Positions 10,654 through 21,720 of a stretch of 64,000 nucleotides of DNA are shown piece after piece. How positions within the stretch are numbered: position 1 is the first letter of the stretch; each line of letters opens with the position of its first letter. Below the pieces are notes generated by a model. That model was not told the origin of the DNA. It did no database searches and worked only from the letters and a program-made list of their open reading frames with translations. The stretch is taken from assembly GCA_944548615.1 (NCBI GenBank), contig OX155973.1, positions 5,965,681 through 6,029,680 of the forward strand, written 5' to 3'. The DNA is from Micropterix aruncella. Its lineage: Eukaryota; Arthropoda; Insecta; Lepidoptera; Micropterigidae. A program made the translations under genes and the position numbers.

Positions 10654-12098
10654 TGAATACTGAAATGAATCGTGAACTGCAGTACAGCACTGTAGAAATG
10701 GCAGCGATTGTTGCCCGCAATGTCCCACTAATGAATGAGGAACAAAGAACCATTTATGATCGCATTATGCTCGCAGTTTCAGCTGGACAAGGTGGGTTCT
10801 TCTTTTTGGATGCACCGGGTGGAACTGGCAAAACATTCGTTATTTCGCTAATTCTTGCTGAAATACGATCAAATAATGGCATCGCATTGGCCGTGGCATC
10901 ATCGGGCATTGCAGCAACTTTATTGGATGGAGGCAGAACAGCTCATTCAGTATTTAAGCTGCCACTAAATATTCAGAATAACCCTGACGCAGTATGCAAC
11001 ATTAAGAAACAATCGTCCATGGCCACCGTGCTGAAACAGTGTAAAATTATCATCTGGGATGAATGTACTATGGCACACAAACATTCGCTTGAGGCGTTGA
11101 ACAGGACATTGAAAGATATTAAAAACAACGACAAACTATTTGGCGGAACTCTGTTGGTCCTTTCAGGTGATTTCAGGCAAACACTTCCAGTCATTCCACG
11201 TTCAACATACGCTGATGAGATCAACGCTTGCTTAAAATCATCTCCATTGTGGCGTAATGTTGATAAAGTACAGCTGAAAGTAAATATGCGCGTTCAAATG
11301 CTTCAAGATCCATCAGCTGAAACATTTTCAAAACAACTCTTATATATCGGTGATGGAAAAGTTGCTATAGATGAAACTGGATACGTGAAATTACCGACCG
11401 ATTTCTGCACAATCGCTGATTCGCAAGATACTCTCATTGAACAAATATTTCCCGATGTACACACACAGTACATAAATCATGAGTGGCTTGCAGAAAGAGC
11501 AATTTTAGCGGCAAAAAATGTAGACGTTGACAATTTAAATCTGAAGATACAAATGTTGTTGCCAGGGAACTTGGTATCATATAAATCTATTCATACAGTT
11601 TGCGACGACAGCGAAGCAGTAAATTTTCCCACAGAGTTTTTGAACTCACTGGATTTGCCAGGCATCCCACCCCATAATTTACAATTAAAGGTTGGATCTG
11701 CGATTATCTTGCTTCGTAATTTGAACCCGCCCCGGCTGTGCAACGGTACGCGATTAGTCATTCAAAAATTAATGAAAAACGTGATCGAAGCCAGCATTTT
11801 AAATGGCAAGTTCCGAGGTGAAAATATATTAATACCACGGATTCCTATTATACCTACAGATGTGCCAATTCAATTCAAACGTATTCAGTTTCCGATTAGA
11901 TTGGCATTTGCAATGACAATCAACAAATCCCAAGGTCAAACGATGTCTATTTGTGGCTTAGATTTGAGAACACCATGTTTTTCACACGGACAATTATACG
12001 TGGCATGCTCTCGAGTGGGTAAACCATCCAGTTTGTTTGTGTTAGCTAAAGATGGACTAACAAAAAATATTGTTCACGCTATAGCATTAAGAGATTGA
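10653..12098 (+). CDS. Helitron Pif1-type DNA helicase domain, intact frame (copy 2)
   Basis: The 481-residue frame holds all core superfamily 1B helicase motifs in order. They are a Q-like region (NEEQRTIYDRI, residues about 28-38), Walker A GGTGKT (56-61), Walker B WDEC (135-138), motif III GDFRQ (172-176), and near the C terminus TINKSQGQT and YVACSR. In an autonomous Helitron this domain follows the HUH Rep nuclease and drives rolling-circle strand displacement. Here the Rep domain is missing. The start is the first ATG after the deletion joint; whether the protein is made is unknown. Confidence 0.9.
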   Translation: MNTEMNRELQYSTVEMAAIVARNVPLMNEEQRTIYDRIMLAVSAGQGGFFFLDAPGGTGKTFVISLILAEIRSNNGIALAVASSGIAATLLDGGRTAHSVFKLPLNIQNNPDAVCNIKKQSSMATVLKQCKIIIWDECTMAHKHSLEALNRTLKDIKNNDKLFGGTLLVLSGDFRQTLPVIPRSTYADEINACLKSSPLWRNVDKVQLKVNMRVQMLQDPSAETFSKQLLYIGDGKVAIDETGYVKLPTDFCTIADSQDTLIEQIFPDVHTQYINHEWLAERAILAAKNVDVDNLNLKIQMLLPGNLVSYKSIHTVCDDSEAVNFPTEFLNSLDLPGIPPHNLQLKVGSAIILLRNLNPPRLCNGTRLVIQKLMKNVIEASILNGKFRGENILIPRIPIIPTDVPIQFKRIQFPIRLAFAMTINKSQGQTMSICGLDLRTPCFSHGQLYVACSRVGKPSSLFVLAKDGLTKNIVHAIALRD

Positions 12099-12352
12099 TA
12101 TTGTTTGTTAGTGTTACTGTCGTAATTGTTTAATTAATGATATATAATTTTAAGGAATAAATTATAATAACTTAAAAATAATGTTTGCCTTTTGTTATTT
12201 TTATATTCCCTCATCGTTCACAGTGCTCCATGCCTATTTCACGCATATACCACATTCTTACACACTTACAATAAGTAAGCTATTTTTTGTCTACACTAGA
12301 AATTACTTAAAAATTATTTATATGGCAAAACAACGTTTGCCGGGTCAGCTAG

Positions 12353-12387
12353 TAATAATAATAAAAAAATATTAAAAATATATAATT
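12353..12387 (-). mobile_element. LINE 'B' 3' UTR, middle piece
   Basis: This short TAATAATAATAAAAAAATATT segment equals the sequence on the right of the empty Helitron site at about 48291-48322. It joins the part at 5515-5789 to the part at 13148-13235. Confidence 0.8.
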
Positions 12388-13147
12388 ACTGTACTCTGGT
12401 GCGTAGCAACCTGGAATATGCATCTCAAATATGGAACCCTATGTACTTTAAATACTCCAATCGCATCGAGGGCATCCAAAGGAAGTTCCTTAAATACTTA
12501 TGTTTCCGTACCAAAGACAAATACAGTTCAGACGACTATGTCAAATTATGTAAAAAACACCACCTGCTTCCACTAGCAAAACGGCGAGAAATCGGTGACC
12601 TCACTTTTTTGCAAAAAATTGCCCAAGGTTCTTTAGATTGTACCGAACTTTTATCATACCTATCTTTTAATGCCCCGGTTAAATCCATGAGACACACCAT
12701 CCCAATTCGGCTACCTGTTGTTACATCTAATTACATGCAAAACACCTATATGTGGCGTGCGAGTAACAACCTCAATAAACTGATTTGCGGCGACGTTGAT
12801 ATCGATCTATTTAACACTAGTGTTGTATCAGCGAGACGTATCCTCAGCAACAATTTCTTTTAGTACCTACTCTTCTGCTTTTCTTTATTGTTATTATTTT
12901 TTTTGTATTCGATTTCTCGATTGTGTTTTTTTTTGCCTTCTTGTCCCTTTTTGTTTAATTTTTATTTGCGTTTTGTAAATTTATAGTACCGGACCCTGCC
13001 AAGCGTTTTTGCTGGCAATTCCATATTCTCCAAACTGTTTCTAAATGTGAGAACCTGTTATTGGCTATCATTTATTATTTAAGTTGTTATTTAATATTTT
13101 ATATGGCTGTTGGTTTTCCTTAAAATAAATAAATAAATAAATAAATA
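12388..13147 (+). mobile_element. 5'-truncated CR1/Jockey-like LINE tail
   Basis: An open frame to the stop at 12861-12863 encodes the C-terminal region after a LINE reverse transcriptase: RSNLEYASQIWNP, then a basic stretch (IEGIQRKFLKYL) and RASNNLNKL near the end. After the stop comes a T-rich UTR and a (TAAA)n tail at about 13125-13147. It sits inside the LINE B 3' UTR, and an ATAAT-like word on both sides may be its target duplication. The C-terminal region resembles the LINE tails at 16860-18010. Confidence 0.85.
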
Positions 13148-13235
13148 AATAAAAAAATAATAAATAAAATGCAATTCCATTATTAAATCGGCAATAAATA
13201 TAATATAAAATTCGATTAAATAATAATAATAAGGT
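13148..13235 (-). mobile_element. LINE 'B' 3' UTR, right piece
   Basis: ATGCAATTCCATTATTAAATCGGC and following bases match 48325-48390 closely, completing the copy split by the Helitrons and the LINE tail. Similarity fades after about 13235, which is the 5' truncation point. Confidence 0.75.
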
Positions 13236-13532
13236 TTGGTGTTTTTAAGCGTGATTATTACTTTTCGTGATTATTGCTTTCCGTAGCGTAAATTTCACGG
13301 AGATCGCGAATAGCTCCTGTTTTATCGTAAAACGTTTTATCGTAAAACGTAGAAAAAAACAAATGTCTCTCTGGGCGATTTTCTAATTTAACCAATGTAA
13401 TGTGACGTCGCTCATTTCAACAATAAAATTCAAAATACAACCACTGTAAAGATACATCTACTTAAATATTCATAGGCTATATTCATTTACAGTTTTCCAG
13501 TCCGAAAATACCAACAACAATTCCAATAATAC

Positions 13533-14194
13533 TATATCCTTCGAGTAGCGGCATAATTTCATGGCAGACCGCGACAATTTATTGGAATTCTTGCAATATC
13601 GCTGCGCTCGACAAAAAGTACTATATCTATGGAACTCCTATAGCAATCATAAAAAGAATAACGGTGTAATGCTCCCATTGAAATTTCGTATATAGTACAT
13701 TGAAATCTCATTTTGTTAAACAATTAGATAATTATGAACAAATATGAGAAAGTCGAAAAAGTGAAAAAAAACTCGGCATTTCTATTTTGTACTTATCTTA
13801 CGGAAAAATACGGAAGCTTATTTAGAAATTGTAAGTACGATCGTGATCTTTATTAAATTCTCTATCGAATGTGGTATTTTGTTTCGCTTATTTACATACA
13901 AAAATATTTAGATATTAGCTCATAAAAACCAATAAATATATTGATGATTTCTCGAAAAAAAAATGATGTTGTTTGATAATGGAATTTTACCAAAAATGTC
14001 CGCGAAATTATTCTAGCGGCCGTCTATGTATCTATGGTAACAATGAGATTTATGGTGTGGCGTTTAGGATGCGTTCGAATTAGAAAATAATATTACTGTG
14101 CGCTCCGGGAGCAAGCCGCCAATATTGGTCGTTACGTAGTCAACGGTGTTCTGAGGTGCAACCAAATTTAGTCGTTACGTAGCCGAAGGGGACA
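13533..14194. mobile_element. Long piggyBac-type MITE-like repeat
   Basis: The left end CCTTCGAGTAGCGG and the right end CTACGTAGCCGAAGGG are imperfect inverted repeats. Most of the interior matches 19942-20610. The first ~250 bases also match the shorter TTAA-flanked elements at 56250-56562 and 59654-59966. Just inside the right end a GTCGTTACGTAG word occurs twice. The flanking TTAA is decayed. No coding capacity is seen. Confidence 0.6.
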
Positions 14195-14239
14195 ACCTCA
14201 AAGGGTGAGTGGTCAAAATTCGAACGCTATCTGTCTTTT

Positions 14240-15178
14240 TACACGAATGCCCAACAAAAAAGGACTGTAATATGTCCAGGGTTCATCTACGTATGTTTTC
14301 CATTTCTTTATTCCACCATAACGTCTAATCGCTTGAACCTATTGAAAAGTCTGTGGTTTTATTAGAATCGCTATGTCATCCTGAGTGTCATAGGTATAAC
14401 TGTCCAAATATCAAGCAAGTAGTTGTCTAAATGTTCAAAAGTAAATAAATTAAGATAAATATATCGTGTTCAGTGTTAAATGAATGATCTGTTTTAGTAC
14501 ATTCCAGAACTATAAATGTCCATAAGGATAAATACAAAAACCACAATTATTTCATAAAAAATATTAATTATTATAAATACAATAAATAAATAAATAAATA
14601 AAAATAATTATAAATACAATAGTTCACTTTATGTAACGGCAGTCGAGTTTTTTATTACAAACTTTTATTTACCGGGCAATGTTTGTCAGTATGTTTGTGT
14701 TGGTCAAATCTTGCAAGCAAAATTAGTAACACTTTCTCCTATCCTAAGAAGTTGAAATTTTACGTGTTGGTTCAGTTCCGATGACAATGCATTTTTATGG
14801 TAATCATGACCTGATTCTGCAACCAAGATTGACTCCCGACGACGGGACTCCTCAACGGTCAACAAAACAGACACGTCATTTTGTATACGCATTCAATTAT
14901 GATAGAACGTTATAAGTTTCATCATGACATGGCTGCTGAGCCCAGGGTTGGCTCCCGACGAGGGGACTCCTCAACGGTCAACAGCACAGTCACGAAATTT
15001 CGAAGTCGCATTCAATTATGATAGCCCGTTATGAATTTCACCATGACATAGCTGTTGCGCATAAGGTTGGCTCCCGACGAGGGGACTCCTCAACGGTCAA
15101 CAGCACAGAAACGAAATTTTGTTTACGCAGTCAATTATAATAGCCCGTTCTACGTTTCATCCCGTCAGGGTTTCTGCA
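14240..15178. repeat. Dispersed repeat with ~119-bp tandem array
   Basis: After a unique part (14240-14780) come tandem units of about 119 bp. Anchors near 14891, 15010 and 15129 (ATTCAATTATGATAG) are evenly spaced, and each unit contains GGTTGGCTCCCGACGAGGGG and CTCAACGGTCAACAGCAC. The same family, inverted, lies at 36200-36965, and a related array lies at 18985-19390. The array is broken at 15178 by an X element and resumes at 15780. Confidence 0.8.
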
Positions 15179-15779
15179 ACTTGCGGTGTCAACTACAACG
15201 GGCGAGCCCGTCACCACAGGACGTTTTAACGATTTTCTCGTTCGGACAGAACAAATCCAACGTCTAGCTACGTCACAACCCGCAAGAAGCCAACGCCTTA
15301 CCGCGAGATAGCCAGAGTTACTTGGCGGGCCGACTCTCGCGCCCTTGCTACCAATTGTGACCAGATTTCTCCGGTCTCTCGATTGGTTCCGAGTTCGAGG
15401 TCGCTTGCGCGGTCCTCTCCCTTACGAAGCGGTGAAACGGTGATAACCGAATCTATCGCGGACCAAGGCGTCCTTTGCCCGACTCTGAATCGGGATCGGA
15501 TGGCCAATGGTCATTTCAAGAGCAGTCGCCGTAAGGTAGACAACCACCCCCGCTCTATAGGAAACAATACAGTTCCCAGACTCCCCCGATTGTTAGTCGG
15601 AGAGCACAATCGATTGGCTTGCGCCGCTCGGTGCGCAGACCGTCCAGGAGCGCCAGAGGTTTGATTCCCAGGGGAGACTGGTTGACCCAGTATCCTACCC
15701 AGGCTCGCACTCCATGCGTGGAGGCCATCGGATGGGTGTTGACCCGTGAGTATGACCGACCCTGAACACATGGGTTTCT
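15179..15779 (-). mobile_element. X-family element a, truncated at its variable end
   Basis: This GC-rich copy begins (plus strand) ACTTGCGGTGTCAACTAC, the constant end of the family, and stops about 50 bp short of the usual other end. An 11-base duplication GGGTTTCTGCA (15168-15178 and 15780-15790) brackets it inside the 119-bp array. I give the strand as minus because truncation affects the other end, which suggests that reverse transcription starts at the TCTTGCGG end. Small open frames occur in several copies but match nothing that I know. Confidence 0.8.
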
Positions 15780-15935
15780 GGGTTTCTGCACCCAGGGTTG
15801 GCTTTCAACGAGGGGACTCCCCAACGGTCGACAGTACAAAGACGAAATTTTGTGTACGCATTCAATTATGATAGCCCGTTGGAAGTTACACTATCACATG
15901 GCTGCTGCATTCAGGGTTGGCTCGGAAGAGATCAT
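15780..15935. repeat. 119-bp tandem array, continuation
   Basis: The unit interrupted at 15178 resumes after the X element (CACCCAGGGTTGGCTTTC...) and one more partial unit follows before the similarity ends near 15935. Confidence 0.75.
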
Positions 15936-16066
15936 TTTAATAAAAGCTTGTTTTTAAAAATGTGTTTTTACTATTAACCTATTCCTTTGTGTTTGTAGTG
16001 TTCGTCGATTATAAAATTTCGACGACTCCACTGCGACAATCGGTCATTTGAGGACTGAAAACTCAC

Positions 16067-16226
16067 CGTCCATCAGAAACGTCGACTCCGAAAGATATTA
16101 TGTTTCCGTCCGGTGGATCCCCAGATGTATCTTCGAAGAAAAATCCGATATCGGCTCCCAGAGAGACGATCAGCTGTTCGTCGCCAGCGTCCGAGTAGAT
16201 AGTCAAGATCGGAGCACTCACGATAC
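16067..16226 (-). CDS. Fibrillar collagen (V/XI-like), coding exon 3: TSPN domain
   Basis: The acceptor is TTTTTGTTTAAG and the donor is CG|GTGAGT. The exon is 160 bp and its first two bases complete the glycine codon begun by the last base of exon 2. The peptide runs IVSAPILTIYSDAG, then EQLIVSLGADIGFFFEDTSG, and ends VDVSDG. This follows the collagen V/XI TSPN order (FLLSIYNEHG...IGVEVG...FLFEDHTG...VNIADG) strand by strand. It lies 9.5 kb downstream of exon 2 and 12.2 kb upstream of exon 4, both long introns full of transposons. Confidence 0.88.
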
Positions 16227-16859
16227 CTTAAACAAAAAGAGTAATTTATAAAGGCGGAAAGTCTGGCTTATGAACCGAATCATTTCTGAGAGGAAGATAA
16301 TTTGAAGTAAATGTTGGGTCTTCATTATCCGATTTAAAGCCAGCAGGAAATGAAAAGGTTCAGGTAGTCAGAAATTACTTATAATAATAATAATTTCTTT
16401 ATTGTAAACCGTAAGTAGGTCGTACAAAATGGATAAGTATTATTTAATTTCCTATACAGTTTAATTCAATTCAATTCAATTCAATTCTTTATTAAGAAAT
16501 CACACAGTATTACAGTATAGTATTTTTTTAAATGTATGCAGATTCACAACAAATAAAACCGGTTACGGATTTCATAAAAATTACATATATTACGTTTTTT
16601 TTTAAAACTACTTTATAAAACTAATGTACCTTCAATTTTAGAACTATATAAGAGTCTATTATGCAGGGTGTGTGTGTATGTGTTTGTGGGAGTGTGTTGA
16701 GCGTGTAAGTGTGGAGTGTGATCATGTATGATATTAGTAGTGGCATATATAAAATATAATAATAATAATAATAATCAATAAAAATAGCTAAAAACGAATA
16801 ATCAGCTTATTATATCGGTTAGGGTTTGATTTACGGAGTATTTGTAAGTGATTATGGAA

Positions 16860-18010
16860 TTTATTTATTTATTTATTTATTATAAAAGGTACACAAACAA
16901 TACTCTAATATTACATGGCTATCGCTAACATTTTTACTTTGTTTCTAATTAGGGTATAATATTATATGCGTACTCCGCTTGCTTAATTTATAATTGCGTA
17001 TGTGCCGTATCTCATGATTTACAAAATTATCAAAATTATCAAAAATTATCAGCACAAAAATTAATATCCTTAAAAATTATCAAAACAAAAATTAAAAATT
17101 TTAGAAATAAGTTTACAGTGAATTCTGAAAAACAATTAAACAATGAAATGGTAAAAAATAGATCAAATATTGTCTGGAATAAAATAATAAAAACATAAAA
17201 ATTATCAAAACAAAAATTAAAAATTTTAGAAATAAGTTTATAGTGAATTCTGAAAAACAGTTAAACAATTAAATGGTAAAAAAAATAGATCGAATAATGT
17301 CTGGAATAAAAATACTAAAAACATACGGTAAATTATCAATTTGTTTCATAATACGTTATTTATAATGGACTTAACTACTAATGGTCCCAGGTTGAAGAAA
17401 TCAATGTTATCGGTTATAGTGTTGTATAACCGGCATGTACGTGAGATAGGATTGTGGAAAGATTGATTTGTCTGCGAAGTGGGAAGGTGAAATGTTAAGT
17501 GCTGCCTCAGTCGCCTGGATGGTACGTTGAAATTTAACGCTTCTAATAAATCTGGTGAGTCTATCCCGCCGTTAAGAAGTTTATGCAGAAACATTAGACT
17601 TCCGCACTCTCTCCTCTTTCTAAGAGTAAAAATCTTAAAATAATTTAAACGCTCTTCATAAGAGTAGAGAGTGCGTGATAGGCCGGTTTTATAGGTTACC
17701 ATACGCATATACTTCCTCTGCACAGACTCTATCGCTTCCGAATTATTAAACATATTAATACCATTTAAATGGGTATTATAAAGCTCACAGCAGCGTGTGA
17801 GTACTCCATTCCTTGATGCATTAGTTTTAAAGCGCGGCAATCGAAACAGGTCAAATTGGCGTGTGGTCCTCATTGGGGCGTTAATATTGATCTCTCCCAC
17901 CAGGTCAGAGCAATCGAATATACCATTCATTATTTTATAGAGGCACAGAGCATCATTCAAGTTGCGCCGATAACATAGTGAATTTATTTTAAATAGTAAG
18001 GCCGCCTCAT
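16860..18010 (-). pseudogene. Two related LINE tails fused in one open frame
   Basis: One minus-strand frame (from upstream of 17960 to the stop at 17346) contains the same LINE C-terminal region twice. The first part has LYKIMNGIFDCSDL and CCELYN; the second has SVQRKYMRMVTYKTG, LHKLLNGGIDSPDL and TCRLYN. The two halves are clearly homologous but diverged. The join falls near NMFNNSEAIESVQ at about 17740-17720. After the stop comes an AT-rich UTR ending in TAAATAAATAAA at 16860. Either one LINE copy inserted into another or a chimeric transcript was copied. Confidence 0.75.
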
Positions 18011-18324
18011 TAGTAGTATTACAATAACTTTTTGTCTTGAAATTTAAGTATCGAACCTAATTACAGCGTACAATATTTATTAACCGACTTCAAAAAAGGA
18101 GGAGGTTATCAAGTCGATTGTATCTTTTTTATGTTTGTTACCTCAGAACTCTGCCATTTATGAATCGATATGGAAAATTCTTTTTTTATTCGAAAGAATG
18201 TACTTACAGATAGGTCCCATTTTTATCAAAGTCCTGTTCTAGTGATGGGATCCATGAGGAATTGAGGGAACTCCTCAAATATTATTGTGATCCTCCCTCA
18301 GACATGTTAAATTTTGAACGTTTA

Positions 18325-18830
18325 TTTATTTATTTATTTATTAGTTTCAAATAGTATTCAAGGGCATTACAGATGAATCCAATTCGCCCTTGAATATTAA
18401 AGCTAGAGTGTAAGTCGAAAAATAAATGACTACATAACTAAATTAATGCTAACATTGAACAAAAAAAAAACATAAAAATATAAAACTAAATAAAAGACAG
18501 ATTATGATAAACATCAGATAGCAGGGAGTTGCCTTTTTAGCTGCCAAAGGGATGTACAAAAGATATCTATTTCTGTGGGTAAGGAATTAAGAAGAGCTAT
18601 AACCCTTCCCACTGGCCTGTCTACAAAAATATTTGTACGGTGGTACGGCACATTAAACAATAGATGCGATCTCCTCGCTGTGTAATTTACCGGTACGTAC
18701 AATTCAAACTTACATAGTATCTCTGGCAAATAAATCGTTCCTTGAACTAGTTTATATACAAATATAATTAGTTTATATTTCTTTCTAGGTCTAAATTTGA
18801 CAAACCGTAGATAACCTAATAATTCCACAA
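18325..18830 (-). mobile_element. 5'-truncated LINE tail
   Basis: The frame ending at 18514 encodes a LINE C-terminal region (GYLRFVKFRPRKKYKLIIFV, then RPVGRVIALLNSLPTEIDIF). The 3' UTR ends in TAAATAAATAAA at about 18325. A 60-bp part of the same region recurs on the plus strand at about 20630-20690. Confidence 0.75.
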
Positions 18831-18875
18831 CATTTTAATTTAAACACAAACTGACATTTTACTTCATATATAGGT

Positions 18876-19936
18876 AGTAATGGAATTTTCTTATAATAAT
18901 TTCTAGATAAGAGTTCTGATTATAATTGTTATTCTTGTTAATACGTCTAAAATCATATGAAATTGAAAATTTACAAGTTGGTTCAATTCCGATGACAATT
19001 CATTTATTTTTATGGTAATCATGACCTGATTCTACACCCTGGGTTGGCTCTCGACGTGGAAACTCCTCAACGGTCAACAGCACATACCCCAAATTTTGTA
19101 TACTCGTTCAGTTATGATAGCCCGTTCTAAGTTTTATCATGACATGGCTGCTGCACCCAGGGTTGGCTCCCGACGAGCGAACTCCTCAGCGATCAACAGC
19201 ACAGACATACAATTTTGTATATGTATTCAATTACGACAGCCTGTTCTAAGTTTCAGCATGGACTGTGGCACCCAGGGTTGGCTTCCAACGAGGGAACTCC
19301 TCAACGATCAACAGCACATTTTGTATACGCATTCAATTCTGATATCCCGTTCTAAGTATCACCATGACATGGCTGCTGCTCTTATAAAAAATCTGTTGTG
19401 TCACCCCAAGACTTTCCTGACTAGTATCATTTTGAAACAATTTTTTCGCCGGGAACCCCAAATTTGTATGGGAGGTGCCACAACCGTAGGGCGTAGGGAC
19501 TCCAAAAACTAATGGGTTCCTCCGACGGTTAACAGAAGCTTATATACCAAATTTCAGCTCAACCCGATTAAGCGTCTGGGCGCTATCGTGGAAGAATACA
19601 TACATAGAGACATACAGACATACAGACATACAGACATACATACAGACAGAGATCGGTCTGGAAATAGTCTCAATCGTCTCAGGGAGTCTCAAAATATATA
19701 TTCCCATCTTCATCTCAAAATTTTTTTTTAGCGCGATCACAATACTTTCCTTTCCGATAGGTCGTCAGGAAAGTAAAAAATGGAGAGTCGGTTTTTCTAT
19801 TGTTTTACTATAATTGAATATATTTTCACTTCGCAAATTGAATGAAAACAAATATTACGACTTAGACGTATTAACAAAAATAACAATTATAATCAGAACT
19901 CTTATCTAGAAATTATTATAACTTAATTCCATTAGT
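18876..19936. repeat. Inverted-repeat pair (~74 bp arms) enclosing ~118-bp tandem units
   Basis: The arm at 18876-18948 (AATTTCTAGATAAGAGTTCTG) is the near-perfect reverse complement of 19862-19936. Between the arms are three tandem units of about 118, 118 and 106 bp (18985-19390, GGTTGGCTCCCGACGAGC), a dispersed repeat with GACAGACATACAGA words (19391-19770), and short AT-rich DNA. The layout suggests a foldback-type element, but target duplications were not found. Confidence 0.6.
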
Positions 19937-19941
19937 ATATA

Positions 19942-20610
19942 TTTACCCTTCGAGTAGCGGCATAATTTCATGGCAGACCGCGGCAATTTATTGGAATTTC
20001 TTGCAATATCGCCGCGCTCGACAAAAAGTACTATAACTATGGAACTACTATATCAAGTATAATAATAATAACTATGCAATGATGGCATTGAAATTTTATA
20101 TATGAAATATTGAAATCTCATTTTGTAAAGCAATTAGATAATTATGAATAAATATGAGAAAGTCGAAAAAGTGAAAAAAAACTCGGCATTTCTAACTTGT
20201 ACTTGTCTTACGGAAAAATACGAAACCCTATTTATAAATTGTAAATTCTATCGTGATCTTTATTAGATTCTCTATCAAAGGTAATATTTTGTTTTGCTTA
20301 TTTACATACAAAAATATTTATATATTAGCTCATAAAACCAATAAAAATTTTGCTGATTTCTCGAGAAAAAAATGATGATGTTTGATAATGGAATTTTACC
20401 AGAAATATCCTCGAAATGACGCGCGAAATTGTTCTAGCGGCCGTCTATGTATCTATGGTAATAATGAGATATTTGATATGGATTTTAGGATGCGTTCGAA
20501 TTAGAAAATAATATTACTGTGCACTCCGGGAGCAAGCCGCCAACATATAGTTACGTAGTCAATGGTGTTCTGATGTGCAACCAAATTTGGTCGTTACGTA
20601 GCCGAACTAA
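19942..20610. mobile_element. Long piggyBac-type MITE-like repeat
   Basis: This is a colinear relative of 13533-14194, beginning CCCTTCGAGTAGCGGC after TTTA and ending GTTACGTAGCCGAAC before TAAA. The decayed TTAA at both ends and the shared left 250 bases with the short TTAA-flanked elements support one family. No coding frame is present. Confidence 0.6.
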
Positions 20611-21394
20611 AATGTTAGTTCGAGTTGAAATTAAAATGCTATCGTGGAATTATTAGGTTATCTACGGTTTGTCAAATTTAGAGCTTAAAAGAAATGTAAA
20701 TATTTAAAATTTAATATGTATGCGGGAGGATTACAATAAGAATATGTTATAATATTTATTTGTCATTATCGTTTAAAAAGTCATTCACGCTTTAATAACA
20801 TTTATTTTTGAGACAGTGCTTTAATGGCTGTTTGAATCCTGGTTGTTGCATTGATTTGATGTTGTGTCTAATAGCGTTTAAATATTTAACACAAGCTACA
20901 CAAGCTACAGCTAAGGGCCTCAACTTTCTTGGGGGCCCAAAAAAAAATCCGAGAGCAATTGTAAGATGTACGTAAATACACAGCAGCAATAGCTTAAATA
21001 GCTTAGGGCCTTATCAGGTCTAAATCCTGCACTGGGTTCAGCGATCGGTTCTTGGACTGATGCTCTTCCTGCTCTACACATTCGATCTGGAATCTACTAT
21101 CCTCTCCGCCAGCATTCTAATATTTGTTAAACAGCTGCTCATTCATTTTCACAAAAATGGAAATGACTATGTACACAGTTGACGAATAAAAACTACGATG
21201 TCTGTAGAAGGTTTAAAATGTGTGATACCTAGATTAAGAACGACATTCCCGCAAATCGATAGCATTGATAGTTTCAAAACTTGACTAAATAAATGGTGTA
21301 GGAGCGTTCTGAAACGGAGAAAGAACTGAAAAATGTAATTTAATTTGTTTAAAATACTATATCTATGAAATATGTAAATATATATATTGTTGTT
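20611..21394. other. Mixed repeat scraps, no gene recognised
   Basis: It holds a ~60-bp plus-strand scrap of the LINE tail seen at 18780-18830. It also holds a GGGCC-rich stretch at 20900-21037 ending CCTGCACTG that resembles one end of a hAT element, and a possible LINE C-terminal scrap near 21230-21280. None can be bounded. Confidence 0.35.
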
Positions 21395-21720
21395 ATTATT
21401 TATTTATTTAGGAATTAATTACTATAAAACATTGTTTTTGCTTATAAAAATAACAGGACCCTAATGGCAAAACCGTAACCTTTTGCTTATTTGATTCTGT
21501 CACCCAACTGGGACTAGCCCGTTCTAGGATGGACAGGACTCTAATTTTACAATAAATTAAGTAAAAGTTTTATTAAAATGCTCATAAAACTAAATTGCCC
21601 TAAAATATGATCCTCGAAAAAAACAATCAAATAGAGTGAGACGATCAGAATTGACATAAAACTAAAGTAAAGAGTAAGATAAATCTATAATAAAAAAATA
21701 AAAAAGTCAATAAGTAATAT
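21395..21720 (-). mobile_element. LINE 'B' 3' UTR copy
   Basis: The segment from TTATTTATTTAGGAATTAATTAC through CTGTCACCCAACTGGGACTAG to about 21630 matches 5515-5789 and 48020-48290. It is more diverged than those two and carries a few small deletions. Confidence 0.75.

Larger units (their letters stand above)
9071..12352 (+). mobile_element. Helitron copy 2 (Rep-less, 3282 bp), in tandem with copy 1
   Basis: It starts TC at the base directly after the CTAG of copy 1 and ends CTAG before host T, with the same 3' hairpin. By eye only about five differences separate the copies: two T-run length changes, two substitutions and the helicase A deletion in copy 1. Its 5' 1.3 kb is non-coding and AT-rich. 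Confidence 0.95.

Noticed and set aside
15195..15225. Hammerhead or HDV-like ribozyme at the constant end of X
   Set aside because: The ACGGGCGAGCCCGT palindrome forms a stem, but the conserved hammerhead core words are not present.
15600..15700. tRNA-like promoter in X (GGTTTGATTCC resembles a B box; GGCCCATTAGCTC resembles the start of tRNA-Ile)
   Set aside because: The two words lie in the wrong order or strand relative to the inferred polarity, and no cloverleaf can be drawn. Worth a tRNAscan-type check but not supported.
20792..20989. 65-residue minus-strand open frame
   Set aside because: It overlaps hAT-like terminal sequence and shows no protein homology.
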